A DNA stretch of 64,000 nt from Symbiodinium natans (taxonomy: Eukaryota; Sar; Dinophyceae; Suessiales; Symbiodiniaceae): contig CAJNDS010000125.1 of NCBI GenBank assembly GCA_905221605.1, positions 224,501 to 288,500 of the forward strand, written 5' to 3'. Under the pieces are notes generated by a model that made no database searches, was not told where the DNA came from, and saw nothing but the letters and a program-made list of their open reading frames with translations. The position numbers were made by a program, and so were the translations under genes. Below, one piece after another: positions 55,636-64,000 of the stretch; the stretch's first letter is position 1; every line of letters begins with the position of its first letter.

Positions 55636-57474
55636 ATGGCGGCCCGTTCCACGCCGCTGCTCTCCGCTGGTGTACTGGGCGTCTTAGCCTGGCTGCTTAC
55701 CTCATCTTTCTTGTCGCAGACTTTCGTCACCCCTGGGCCACATGCAATCCGTCGGGGAAGACGAACCGCCTGTCGCGCAGTTGAAACGGCGGTGTTGCTG
55801 TTCCAGCCTGGACAGCGGGTGACCCTGACAGGGCCACCCGCCATGGCTGGTGCGCAGGGCACCATCCTTGAGCCAAAAGGCGACGATGCGTTCGCCGTCC
55901 AGTTTGACAATGGCAGCATCTTCCACATTGCCACGCACAACATTGAGGGCTCTGGAGCACCCCCTGCGGGAAACGTGAACTACGACGCCGTGCGCGCCGA
56001 CCTCAAACGTGTCATGGATGACCCGAACTGGGATGATGGAAGCTACGGCCCGTTGCTCATCCGGCTGGCGTGGCACTCGTCGGGCACCTACTCAAAGCAC
56101 ACCAACACCGGAGGGTCCGAGGGTGCAGCCATGCGCTTCGTGTATGGCTCGGAGGCCAAGGATCCCGAGAACGCGGGCCTGGCGCATGCGATCAAGTACC
56201 TCCAGCCGATCAAGGACAAGTACCCGCTGATGTCGCACTCGGACCTGTGGATTCTTGCGGCCTACGTCGCCATCGAGCACATGGGTGGCCCATCCATCGA
56301 GTTCAAGCCCGGTCGTGTGGACACTCCCGACGAGAAGGGCTGCCCGGAGTGGGATGGCCCGATGATTGATGGCCAAGCCTCAAGCCGCCTGCCGCATGCT
56401 GAGTATGGCCTGGTTGAAGGCTTCGACCGAAACAAGGTTCTTGACAGCGAGGGCAGGATCTTGGGTTGGGAGAACCTTGCGCAGCACATGCGCGACGTGT
56501 TCTACCGCATGGGCTTCAACGACCGCGAGATCGTCGCGCTGATGACTGGCGGTCACCTCTGGGGCCGGTGCCACCCAGAGCATTCGGGCTACGCAGGGCC
56601 GTGGGTGGAGGAGATGACGAAGTGGTCGAACGAGTATGCCGCCGACATGATCGAAGACCCCTGGCGCATGGTATCCAATAGTGACACCTGGCTCGACAGC
56701 ATTGGCGCCGAAGAGCTCCGACCGGCGCCAGGCAAGCGCCAGTATGTGAACAAGTTCCCTGCAGCAGAGGGTGGGTTTCCCGGGGTGGATTTAGAATAAG
56801 CTTTTAAAATTTCTATGGGTCCTATAATCCCTATATACCCCTTTTATAGCCCATAGAGATTTAGAAATTTTTAAGCACCCAACTCCCCCACTCCCCCAGG
56901 TCAGGTCTCGATGACCCGAACCAAATGATGCTAGTCGCCGACATGGTCTTGCTCCTCGGTAGGCCCTTGGGACATTTTTTTTGAATTTCCCTTACTTGGG
57001 TTTAAGAGGATCATATTCAGGAGCCCTAAACCCTAAACCCTAAACCCTAAACCCTAAACCCTAAACCCTAAACCCTAAACCCGAAACCCTAAACCCTAAA
57101 CCCTGGCTGTTTTTCAGAGGGTTTTAGGGGCCATCCTAGGCTCTGGGACCCAGCCTTCCGGCAAACGCTCGAGGAGTACGCCGTGGACGACACAGGCGTA
57201 AGAGGGAGTTAGGAAGCATTGAAACCCAAGCGCTTATAACTATTTTAGTAGTGGTGTCTGGTTGTAAGAAGCATGTATAACCTATTCTAGGTAGGGGGTT
57301 TCTGGTTGCAAGAACATTAAGTGCTTCATGTTATAGATGCTTCCCCAATTTAACACATTTAAAGTGACAGGCAGCGACGACAACCACGCCCTGCGCAGAG
57401 ACTTCGCGGCGGCTTACAAGAAGCTCACCGAGCTCGGGACGCAGAGACTGACGGCGTGCCCCTTTGCCCACTAG
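55636..57474 (+). CDS. plastid-targeted class I heme peroxidase (cytochrome c/ascorbate peroxidase type)
   Basis: Four exons (55,636-56,770, 56,905-56,958, 57,118-57,195, 57,371-57,474) total 1,371 nt, 456 aa, in frame to TAG; introns are GT-AG, GT-AG and GC-AG. It reduces hydrogen peroxide with cytochrome c or ascorbate. Seen: hydrophobic leader (LLSAGVLGVLAWLLTSSFLS) then FVTP and a basic stretch, as in bipartite presequences for peridinin plastids; an SH3-like insert of about 50 aa (FQPGQRVTLTGPPAMAGAQG...); distal site LLIRLAWHSSGT with R143, W146, H147; proximal H307 in GGHLWGRCH; SGYAGPW; and the late LVAD motif in exon 2. The end reads DFAAAYKKLTELGTQRL then ACPFAH. Start chosen as the first ATG, which begins the leader. 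Plastid location and cytochrome-c-type preference are inference. Confidence 0.9.
56803..56873. mobile_element. intronic TTTCTATGGGTCCTA element, copy 2
   Basis: Inverted repeat TTTCTATGGGTCCTATAATC with CTTTTATAGCCCATAGAGAT, filling peroxidase intron 1 (56,771-56,904). The flank GGGGTGGATTT is also shared with intron 2 of the 667-aa gene. Confidence 0.75.
57024..57104 (+). repeat. intronic (CCCTAAA)n array
   Basis: About 11 units in peroxidase intron 2 (56,959-57,117). Confidence 0.95.
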
Positions 57475-57773
57475 CCGATGACGTCCATGGAGCTAGGGAA
57501 GGCTGAAGGGGTCTTAAAGTACCTCCGAGTATAGGGAGCTTACAGCCTGTGACGTCCAGGGACCTAGGGAAGGCTTAAGGGGCCCTAAAGTACCTCCTAT
57601 TGTACGGAGTTTGGGGCCAAAGTATACTTATCATGATACGAATTCCACCCTTGGGAATTATTGATTATATTTTGTTCATATAAGAACCCAAGAGGATATT
57701 AAACATATTATCTTTATTAAGGTTCTAAGGGGAGTATAGGATAACGTACATGGACCCTGAGGGTTAGCCTGTG

Positions 57774-58090
57774 ATGTCCATCGATGTCGAGAAGTTGAGA
57801 GAAGAAGCGGAAGAGGATTCTCCGCTCGGAGTGCGGGCACCAGCGCGAAGAGGGAAAATGGTGCCGGCTCGCCTGTGTCTGCCATGGCTTAGGGGATTAG
57901 CGTTTAGGGTTTAGGGGTTTAGGGTTTAGGGGTTTAGGGTTTAGGGTTTAGGGTTTAGGGTTTAGGGTTTAGGGTTTAGGGTTTAGGGATAGTGTTGCTG
58001 AAGCTCAGGCAGTATGGCCCCATGATTTCTGCTGATGGTCCATTTGCGGTTCTGGCAGCAGCAGGAGACAATCATGACGACATATTGTGA
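57774..58090 (+). CDS. small two-exon gene, unknown protein
   Basis: ATG 57,774 opens MSIDVEKLREEAEEDSPLGV then RAPARRGKMVPARLCLPWL, up to a TTTAGGG array (57,900-57,987). After the array the frame VLLKLRQYGPMISADGPFAV then LAAAGDNHDDIL ends in TGA at 58,088. The QYGPMI...AGD pattern faintly recalls papain-like peptidase fragments, but this is too weak for a function. The exact junction is unresolved. Confidence 0.5.
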
Positions 58091-58287
58091 GCTGGATGAT
58101 GATTCTTAGAGCATATTTTGGCAGACAGTCCTGGCCGGACCACGTCAATGTAGTTCTAGTGCGTAGATGAACTGCTGAGAACTGCTGACATAGCGTTTGC
58201 TCCAGTATCCCAAACACTTCTCCCTAAAGCTTAAGCTTGACGTGCTGAGCCCTACGTCTTAAACTCTCAATCAGAAACCCTAAGCCC

Positions 58288-58551
58288 ATGGCAAGGGTCA
58301 TCCAGTGCAGGTGCCTGCTTGGAGTTGCGCTGCACGATGGATGCTGTAGCCGTGTTGCTCATGAATGGTATGACCGGGCAGACACCGTGTTTTTCTGATG
58401 TATGTCCGTTTGAAGGCTAGTTTCACCTTCATTCCAGGCGAACCCCCCAAAATCCAACAAGCCACCGCGCGGCGCCGTGCGCAAGATGGCGGTGTGTGGC
58501 CGGCATCGCAAGGATCGGGTCTTGCATCCGAAAGGCGAACATCAACCGTAC
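58288..58551 (+). CDS. coding-like frames, unknown protein
   Basis: ATG 58,288 to TGA 58,396-58,398 reads MARVIQCRCLLGVALHDGCC then SRVAHEWYDRADTVFF (36 aa). After ATTCCAG at 58,437 a second exon-like frame reads EPPKIQQATARRRAQDGGVW then GLASERRTST before CCCTAAA-type repeats. The two may belong to one transcript if the first stop is avoided by splicing. Confidence 0.35.
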
Positions 58552-58554
58552 ACC

Positions 58555-58690
58555 CTCAAACCCTAAACCTTACACCCTAAACCCTAAAACCCTAAAACCC
58601 TCAAACCCTAAAACCTTCAAACCCTAAACCTTCTACCCTAAACCTTATACCCTAACACCCTCAAACCCTAAACCCCTCAAACCCAAGCCC
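58555..58690 (+). repeat. degenerate CCCTAAA/CCCTCAAA array
   Basis: About 17 loosely spaced units with added bases (CCCTCAAA, CCCTAAAA). Confidence 0.85.
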
Positions 58691-58740
58691 TAAGCCCACG
58701 AAGCATCACACCAAATTCTAAAAATCCAAGCTCCTAAACT

Positions 58741-58828
58741 TGGGGGTTTACGAAAGTAGGGGACCCTAAAATAGAAGGTTTCCGTCATCACAAGGACCCT
58801 AAGAAGGTACGCCCAGTTTCGGAAACCA
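58741..58828. mobile_element. MITE-like element, GGGGGTTTACGAAA family, copy 4
   Basis: TGGGGGTTTACGAAA at the left and TTTCGGAAACCA inverted at the right, about 88 bp. Confidence 0.6.
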
Positions 58829-59184
58829 CAAAAATCTGAAAAACCTAAATCCCAAAGCCTCAGTCCTACATCCTAGATGGTGAGCTCTCAACATCATGGT
58901 CCCTGTTTGGGGTTACTAGTGCAAGGCGGCCCCACTATTTCGGGCACCCAAAAAGGGAGCGTAAGTTTGAGAATCCAAAACATACGTTATCATACGTTTG
59001 TTCCAGGGCTCGAAGGTCAAAATCCCTCCCTAAACCAGAAAAGTTTAGAGGTTTTAGGGGTTCAGGGTTCCAGGGTTTAGGGCTTTCGGGTTTAGGGTTT
59101 AGGGATTTAGGGTTTCGGGGTTAGGGTTAGACCCTGAGCCTCTAAGCCCCTAACCCCTATAGACCCCCGAAAGCGATCCCTAAG

Positions 59185-59457
59185 CCCAAACCCTAAACCC
59201 TAAACCCTAAACCCTAAACCCTAAACCCTAAACCCTAAACCCTAAACCCTAAACCCTAAACCCTAAACCCTGATAAGCCCCCACACGCGCAGGAGCGAGT
59301 GCACAACACCGGTACGTCTAACCGGGCAGCTTCCTGGGTGGGAAGCCCCGGGGAGAGATTGCCGGGTTAGGGTTTAGGGTTTAGGGTTTAGGGTTTAGGG
59401 TTTAGGGTTTAGGGTTTAGGGTTTAGGGTTTAGGGGTTTAGGGTTTAGGGTTTAGGG
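59185..59457. repeat. facing CCCTAAA and TTTAGGG arrays
   Basis: CCCTAAA units 59,185-59,272 and TTTAGGG units 59,366-59,457 around a GC-rich spacer of about 95 bp. Confidence 0.95.
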
Positions 59458-59462
59458 ACGAA

Positions 59463-59600
59463 AGGAGGGACCCTTATAAGGGACCTTAGGGGTTCTTTAG
59501 GGGTTAGTGGGGGCTACTTCGGAATATGGGGACAACATAAGGTAACATTAGGGCGTATATGGGGGGATAAGATTAAGGGTCCCTTCGAGGGGTCCCTCCT
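59463..59600. mobile_element. inverted-repeat element AGGAGGGACCCTTATAAGGG
   Basis: 20-bp terminal arms (59,463-59,482 and 59,581-59,600) with three mismatches. The right half matches 19,077-19,156 inverted. It abuts a TTTAGGG array. Confidence 0.75.
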
Positions 59601-59952
59601 CATACTCCTTAGCTGGGATCCTCTTCTGCCAGGACGATGTCAGGGTCGGGGATTTGAGGTTCTGGGGTTTAGGGTTTGGGGTTTACGGGTTTAGGGGGTT
59701 TAGGGGGTTTAGGGGGTTTAGGGTTTAGGGTTTAGGGTTTAGGGTCTAGGGGGCTTAGGGGTCTTCTGGGGTTAAAACAATCAAACCAAGGAGGCCCTAA
59801 ACCCAAAACCACTGAACCCGGAGTCCCTCGAAACCCTTGAGCCTTTCAAGCCCTGCGTCCCAAGACTTGTGGGGGTTTAGGGTTTAGGGTTTAGGCTTAG
59901 GGCTTGGGGTTTAGGGAGTTTAGAGTTGAGGGCTTCGGTCCTTCAAAATAAA

Positions 59953-60159
59953 ATGGGTAAGCGTCCCTTAAGAGTCTACCTGTTCGAATACACGTCTGTT
60001 GAACAACGAACATATGTCAAGACGGACCCGATGTATGGGGGGTTTCGCGAAATTTGCGGTACCTATTTTGGGGTTCCTTTTCAAGGTGATTGTGCTGCAT
60101 TTTGGGTATATGAGAGGCCACCCTTGTGTTGGGAACGACGCTTGCAAAAAGCACCATAA
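59953..60159 (+). CDS. hypothetical ORF overlapping MITE-like sequence
   Basis: ATG 59,953, 68 aa (MGKRPLRVYLFEYTSVEQRT...). The middle (GGGGGGTTTCGCGAAATTTG near 60,037) resembles the GGGGGTTTACGAAA element family, so the frame may be transposon-derived. Confidence 0.25.
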   Translation: MGKRPLRVYLFEYTSVEQRTYVKTDPMYGGFREICGTYFGVPFQGDCAAFWVYERPPLCWERRLQKAP

Positions 60160-60357
60160 GATCTCACTTGAACTGACGGGGTATCTCATTCCTGTCACAC
60201 TCCAGCTTTTGTGATGAGAATGCCCAGAAACAGAAGAGGTTCTTGCCCCAAACCCTGAAACCCAAAACCCTCCAACCCTAAAAGCCCCAGGGTTGCGCTA
60301 CGGAGCTCCCGCAACCCCAAGCCCTACGCCCTAAACCCGAAACCCATAAACCTTGAG

Positions 60358-60438
60358 GCCCCGCACGATGGGCCCATCGATTTCGATGCCAACATGCGCT
60401 CGACGGCGCCGCTTGGCCAAGCGGAAGCCGAGGTTTGA
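60358..60438 (+). CDS. coding-like terminal exon
   Basis: Reads APHDGPIDFDANMRSTAPLG then QAEAEV and TGA at 60,436. Acidic, protein-like; preceded by CCCTAAA-type degenerate repeats. Parent gene unknown. Confidence 0.4.
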   Translation, partial: APHDGPIDFDANMRSTAPLGQAEAEV

Positions 60439-60505
60439 TTTTGAGGGGTTTGAAGGGTTTAGGCTTTCGGGTTTAGGGTTTATTTATTTGTATATATATA
60501 GAAAT

Positions 60506-60506
60506 A

Positions 60507-60536
<30 letters not shown>
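60506..60536. repeat. (AAAT)n microsatellite
   Basis: About eight AAAT units within an AT-rich patch (60,480-60,590). Confidence 0.9.
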
Positions 60537-60537
<1 letters not shown>

Positions 60538-60879
60538 GTATATAAATATATAAATATATAAATATATATGCCTATTTTTTTTTGAATGTGGTTTGTTTGT
60601 GTTTACTTTTTAAGGGGCTTTAAGGAGTGTTAAGGGTTTAAGGGGTCTAGGGGATTAAGAGGTTTTAAGGGCTACGGGTTTAGGCTTTGAAGGGGTGTAG
60701 GGTTTTTGAGGTTGAGGGGTTGGGGGCTTCGGGTTTCAGAGTTTGTTGAGGGGGTGTAGTGGAGTTGGACCCGACAAGGGACCTTCCCTAAACCCTGCCC
60801 CCAAAACCCGAAACGCTAGACCCTAAACCCAAAACCCTAAACCTATGAATCCTAAACTTCAAGGCCTAAACCCTAAGAC

Positions 60880-61130
60880 CCTAAGACCCTAAAACCCTAA
60901 AACCCTAAACCCTAAAACCCTAAAACCCTAAAAACCCTAAAACCCTAAAACCCTAAAATCCTAAAACCCTAAAACCCTAAAACCCTAAAACCCTAAAACC
61001 CTACAACCCTAAAACCCTAAAACCCTAAAACCCTAAAACCCTAAAACCCTAAAACCCTAAAACCCTAAAACTCTAAAACCCTAAAACCCTAAAACCCTAA
61101 AACCCTAAAACCCTAAAACCCTAAAACCCT
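60880..61130 (+). repeat. (CCCTAAAA)n octamer array
   Basis: About 29 octamer units (TTTTAGGG type) with few errors, distinct from the heptamer arrays around it. Confidence 0.95.
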
Positions 61131-61317
61131 AAACCCCAGACCCCTAAACCCTAAACCTTAAACCCCAGACCCCTAAATCCTAGACCTCCAAATCCTAAAC
61201 CCTAAACCCTAAACCCTAAACCCTAAAACCATCTCAGAGTCCAGGCCTTGGAATGCTCCCTTATGCTAGCAGGCCTCAATGGGGCGGGAGGGGGGGTACT
61301 ATGATCTTCATGAAGGT

Positions 61318-61455
61318 CCCCAAACCCCAAACCCCAAACCCCAAACTCCAAACCCCAAACCCCAAACCCCAAACCCTAAACCCTAAACCCTAAACCCTAA
61401 ACCCTAAACCCTAAACCCTCAACCCTAAACCCTAAACCCTAAACCCTAAACCTAT
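61318..61455 (+). repeat. (CCCCAAA)n and (CCCTAAA)n array
   Basis: Begins with about eight CCCCAAA units and switches sharply to CCCTAAA units. Confidence 0.95.
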
Positions 61456-61493
61456 GACTCCTAAACCCCTTTAGTATCAAGGGGAACCTTCTG

Positions 61494-61693
61494 AGTCTCG
61501 AGGCCTATCAAGATGACCCTGAACCCTAAAACCCTAAACCCTAAACCCTAAACCCTAAACCCTAAACCCTAAACCCTAAAGCCTAAACCCTAAACCCTAA
61601 ACCCTAAACCCTAAACCCTAAACCCTAAACCCTAAAACCCTAAACCCTAAACCCCCAAACCCTAAACCCTAGTCTCGAGGCCTATCAAGATGA
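61494..61693 (+). repeat. telomere-type array flanked by a perfect 23-bp direct repeat
   Basis: AGTCTCGAGGCCTATCAAGA plus TGA occurs at 61,494-61,516 and again at 61,671-61,693; only CCCTAAA-type units (154 bp) lie between. The frame after the second copy reads EAYQDELQVRPAGGSWGCC, a possible exon. Confidence 0.95.
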
Positions 61694-62392
61694 GCTTCAA
61701 GTTAGACCAGCAGGTGGCTCCTGGGGGTGTTGCCACTATGGGGGGGGGGGCTTATGGAGGGCTTTAAGGTTTGGGGTTAAGGGTTTAGGGTTTAGGGTTT
61801 GGGGTTTAGGGTTTAGGGTTTAGGGTTTAGGGTTTTGGGTTTTGGGTTTTGGGGGAACATCCCCAGGTTTAGGGTTCACGGGGCCTTGGAGTCTAGGGCT
61901 TTCGAGTTTAGGGTTCGTGGTTCGTGGTTTTAGGCTTCGAGGGTTGGGGCATTATTGTTTCATAGGGTTTAGGGTTTAGGGTTTAGGGTTTGGGGTTTAG
62001 GGTCTAGGACGGTTGTGGCGCGTATGCTAACGTGCAAAAGAACGCTGCAGCAGCCCTTTCTGTAGTGTCCCGTTGCTCGTGCTTCCACAGAGTCCCAGAT
62101 TCAGTGCGGATCGACAGGCTGACGCAGAAACACCCATATGCCCGACAAAAGCGACAAGAACGCTGCAACATCCCTTTCTCTGCAACACTTTGAAAGAAGC
62201 AAACAGAAGAAACAAAAGCACCAACAAAAACCAAGAACATCCAGAAGACAAAAATCTAATGGATTGGGACAACTGCCTCTCAGGGGCGACTAGATGCCCA
62301 GATTTTTTAAAATGGTTTTTGATTTCAAACCCCAGCACTGCATCGTACTCTGCACGAGTCACCAGACAACGTGTACCTCAGGGGGGCCCCTG

Positions 62393-62535
62393 TCTGAATA
62401 AAACCCTAAACAGCAAACCCTAAACCCTAAACCCTAAACCCTAAACCCTAAACCCTAAACCCTAAACCCTAAACCCTAAACCCTAAACCCTAAACCCTAA
62501 ACCCTAAACCCTAAACCCTAAACCTTAATCTGAAT
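62393..62535 (+). repeat. (CCCTAAA)n array flanked by TCTGAATA direct repeat
   Basis: TCTGAATA at 62,393-62,400 and 62,528-62,535 flank about 17 CCCTAAA units. TTTAGGG units follow at 62,655-62,725. Confidence 0.9.
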
Positions 62536-63357
62536 ATCACGGCCATTCTTGTAGAGCATCGGCACAGACAGCCTCAACCGTAAGCTCGAGCCGAATGGGG
62601 GCAAACCTTGACCTCCGGCCTGCATTGCGTGCCGCCTCATGTCTGGAGCGGGGTTTGGGGTTTAGGGTTTAGGGTTTAGGGTTTAGGGTTTAGGGTTTAG
62701 GGTTTAGGGTTTAGGGTTTAGGGTTATATAAGGTTCCTTTCTTCATATTGGTGAATGTATATACCGGGTGTCTTTTTGGGGGTGCAAGAAATATAAAGCA
62801 CCCTGCGCCCTAAACCCTAAAACCTAAACCCTAAACCCTAAGCCCTCAACCCTACACCCTAAACCCTACTTATATGTGACGGGGCCGTGCGGACGGCGAC
62901 CGCCAGCGCCTCGCACCACGGCTCAGCGTTCTCCGTGGAGCATTGTTTCGAAAGCAGACTGCCAAGAAAGCCTCAGCTGTGTGCAAGATTGCTCTGGAGT
63001 TTAGGGTTTAGGGTTTAGGGTGTAGGGTTTAGGGTTTAGGGTGCGCTGCTGCCTCCTGCCTGTGGCGGACAAGCAGCCCGCCAGTGGAGCAGAAAAAATC
63101 ATGTTTCATAAGTCACTGGATCCCATGTCAAGTGCGGGGACCGTGCTGGGTCAGATCAACGTTGCAATGGCACGGTCAGGCAGGGGGGTTCAAGTAAGCC
63201 CTAAGCCTGTGCTGAAACGTTGGCAGCTGGTGGCAGATCAGGCGGCGGCGTTTTCAATACAACCCTAAGCTTGAATTAGACTCCAAGCCCTAAACCTTAA
63301 AAATCAGATGTGGCAGGTTCCGGCAGTGGCAGCAACCGGTTCGGGCAACCAGGACGT
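62536..63357 (+). CDS. series of coding-like exons separated by telomere-type arrays
   Basis: Exon-like frames in order: 62,531-62,653 (EYHGHSCRASAQTASTVSSS then NLDLRPALRAASCLER), ending at a TTTAGGG array; 62,870-62,998 (CDGAVRTATASASHHGSAFS then EHCFESRLPRKPQLCARLLW), ending at TTTAGGG; 63,041-63,193 (EKIMFHKSLDPMSSAGTVLG then QINVAMARSGRGVQ) with a GTAAGC donor; and 63,305-63,357 (MWQVPAVAATGSGNQDVR). All on +, all protein-like; joining them into one gene is inference. No domain recognised. Confidence 0.45.
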
Positions 63358-63765
63358 CCGGGTTTAGGGTTTGGGGTTTAAGTAGGCTTTAGGGTTGTGG
63401 GTATAGGGTTTAGGGCTTAGGGTTCAGGGTTGTGTTGCTTCTCTGGGGGCTGTGGGGGGTCGGAAAGTCGGAGCTGCCAGTAGTGATACCAGCAACAATC
63501 AATCCCGAAACCCCCAAACCCCCCAAAACCTAAACCCTAAACCCTACACCCGAAAACCCTTTAGGGAATCAAACGCCCTTGGAACGACACTTCGCAGATT
63601 CGAGCCTAAACCTGTCCAACCCCAGCACCCTCAGCGAGATGGAAACTCCACCCGAAATAGCCCTTACAAGTCTTGAACTACAACCCCGAAACTCCCAACC
63701 CAAAACCCCCTAAACCCTCGACCCCCAAGCCCTAAGCTTCTGAGACCCCCAAACCCTTAACCCCA

Positions 63766-63894
63766 AAATGGCCCAAGACACCAAAACCCAGCGCCGCACC
63801 CGAGGACTTCTCCCCGAAGCTCCCAGGGCATGACTTCCGTCAGCCACGGCCGGGCCGGCTGCAACTGCGGATTTGGGGTGTGCGGGCTTTCTGA
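63766..63894 (+). CDS. coding-like terminal exon at the window edge
   Basis: Frame reads KTPKPSAAPEDFSPKLPGHD then FRQPRPGRLQLRIWGVRAF and TGA at 63,892. A competing ATG frame (63,768, MAQDTKTQRRTRGLLPEAPR) is shorter. Unknown family. Confidence 0.4.
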   Translation, partial: KWPKTPKPSAAPEDFSPKLPGHDFRQPRPGRLQLRIWGVRAF

Positions 63895-64000
63895 GTTGGT
63901 TGGGGGGGGGGTTACCCTAAGCGCTACCCGGGAACCTTCAGGCAGGGTTTGGGTGTGGGGCCTCGGTGTTCATGGGACAGGCTTTCTCAGTTTTTGGGCT

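Noticed and set aside
5276-63035. CRISPR-like repeat/spacer appearance of alternating arrays and unique spacers
   Set aside because: Repeat unit is 7-8 bp tandem telomere sequence, spacers vary from 60 to hundreds of bp, and the genome is eukaryotic.

Overview
The window reads as nuclear DNA of a dinoflagellate, most likely a Suessiales/Symbiodiniaceae-type alga (genus not assignable by eye). Grounds: plant-type telomere heptamers (CCCTAAA/TTTAGGG) scattered through the interior in dozens of short arrays of both orientations; GC-rich genes cut into very short exons; some GC-AG introns; introns that look like small inverted-repeat elements; and a heme peroxidase with a secretory leader followed by an FVTP motif, as in peridinin-plastid presequences. 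There is no bacterial-style operon, CRISPR array, rRNA or recognisable tRNA.

Layout. 0-5 kb: AT-richer DNA with broken non-LTR retrotransposon pieces (endonuclease on +, reverse transcriptase on -). 5-17 kb: telomere-type arrays, short exon-like pieces, one intact single-exon gene for a secreted Cys-rich, Ser/Thr-repeat protein (8,578-10,080), a 1.4 kb fold-back element and two copies of a dispersed repeat. 18-39 kb, all on +: many short exons that together look like one very large gene or gene cluster with an NLR-like order: coiled-coil-like N-terminal exons, a TIR-like region (FVSHYWG, then WCIYE), a NACHT-type NTPase (GSGKT; LLVLDGFDE; TSRP), then leucine-rich repeats encoded one repeat per exon. 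40.7-45.5 kb: a tandem, partly damaged duplicate of the LRR end. 46-47.5 kb: third copy of the dispersed repeat.

48-64 kb: short exons alternating with telomere-type arrays. Two gene models close exactly in frame. An 8-exon, 667-aa membrane-anchored protein (48,038-51,649) has all seven introns filled with telomere-type repeats. A 4-exon, 456-aa plastid-type class I peroxidase (55,636-57,474) follows. Around them lie at least ten coding-like spacers, each bracketed by (CCCTAAA)n or (TTTAGGG)n.

The two themes worth following are (1) the TIR-like/NACHT/LRR locus with exon-by-exon LRR amplification, and (2) evidence that introns here come from small inverted-repeat elements and from inserted telomeric repeats, several of them flanked by direct repeats (up to 23 bp). 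All gene calls are by-eye readings of motifs, frame and splice-site agreement; no database search was run.
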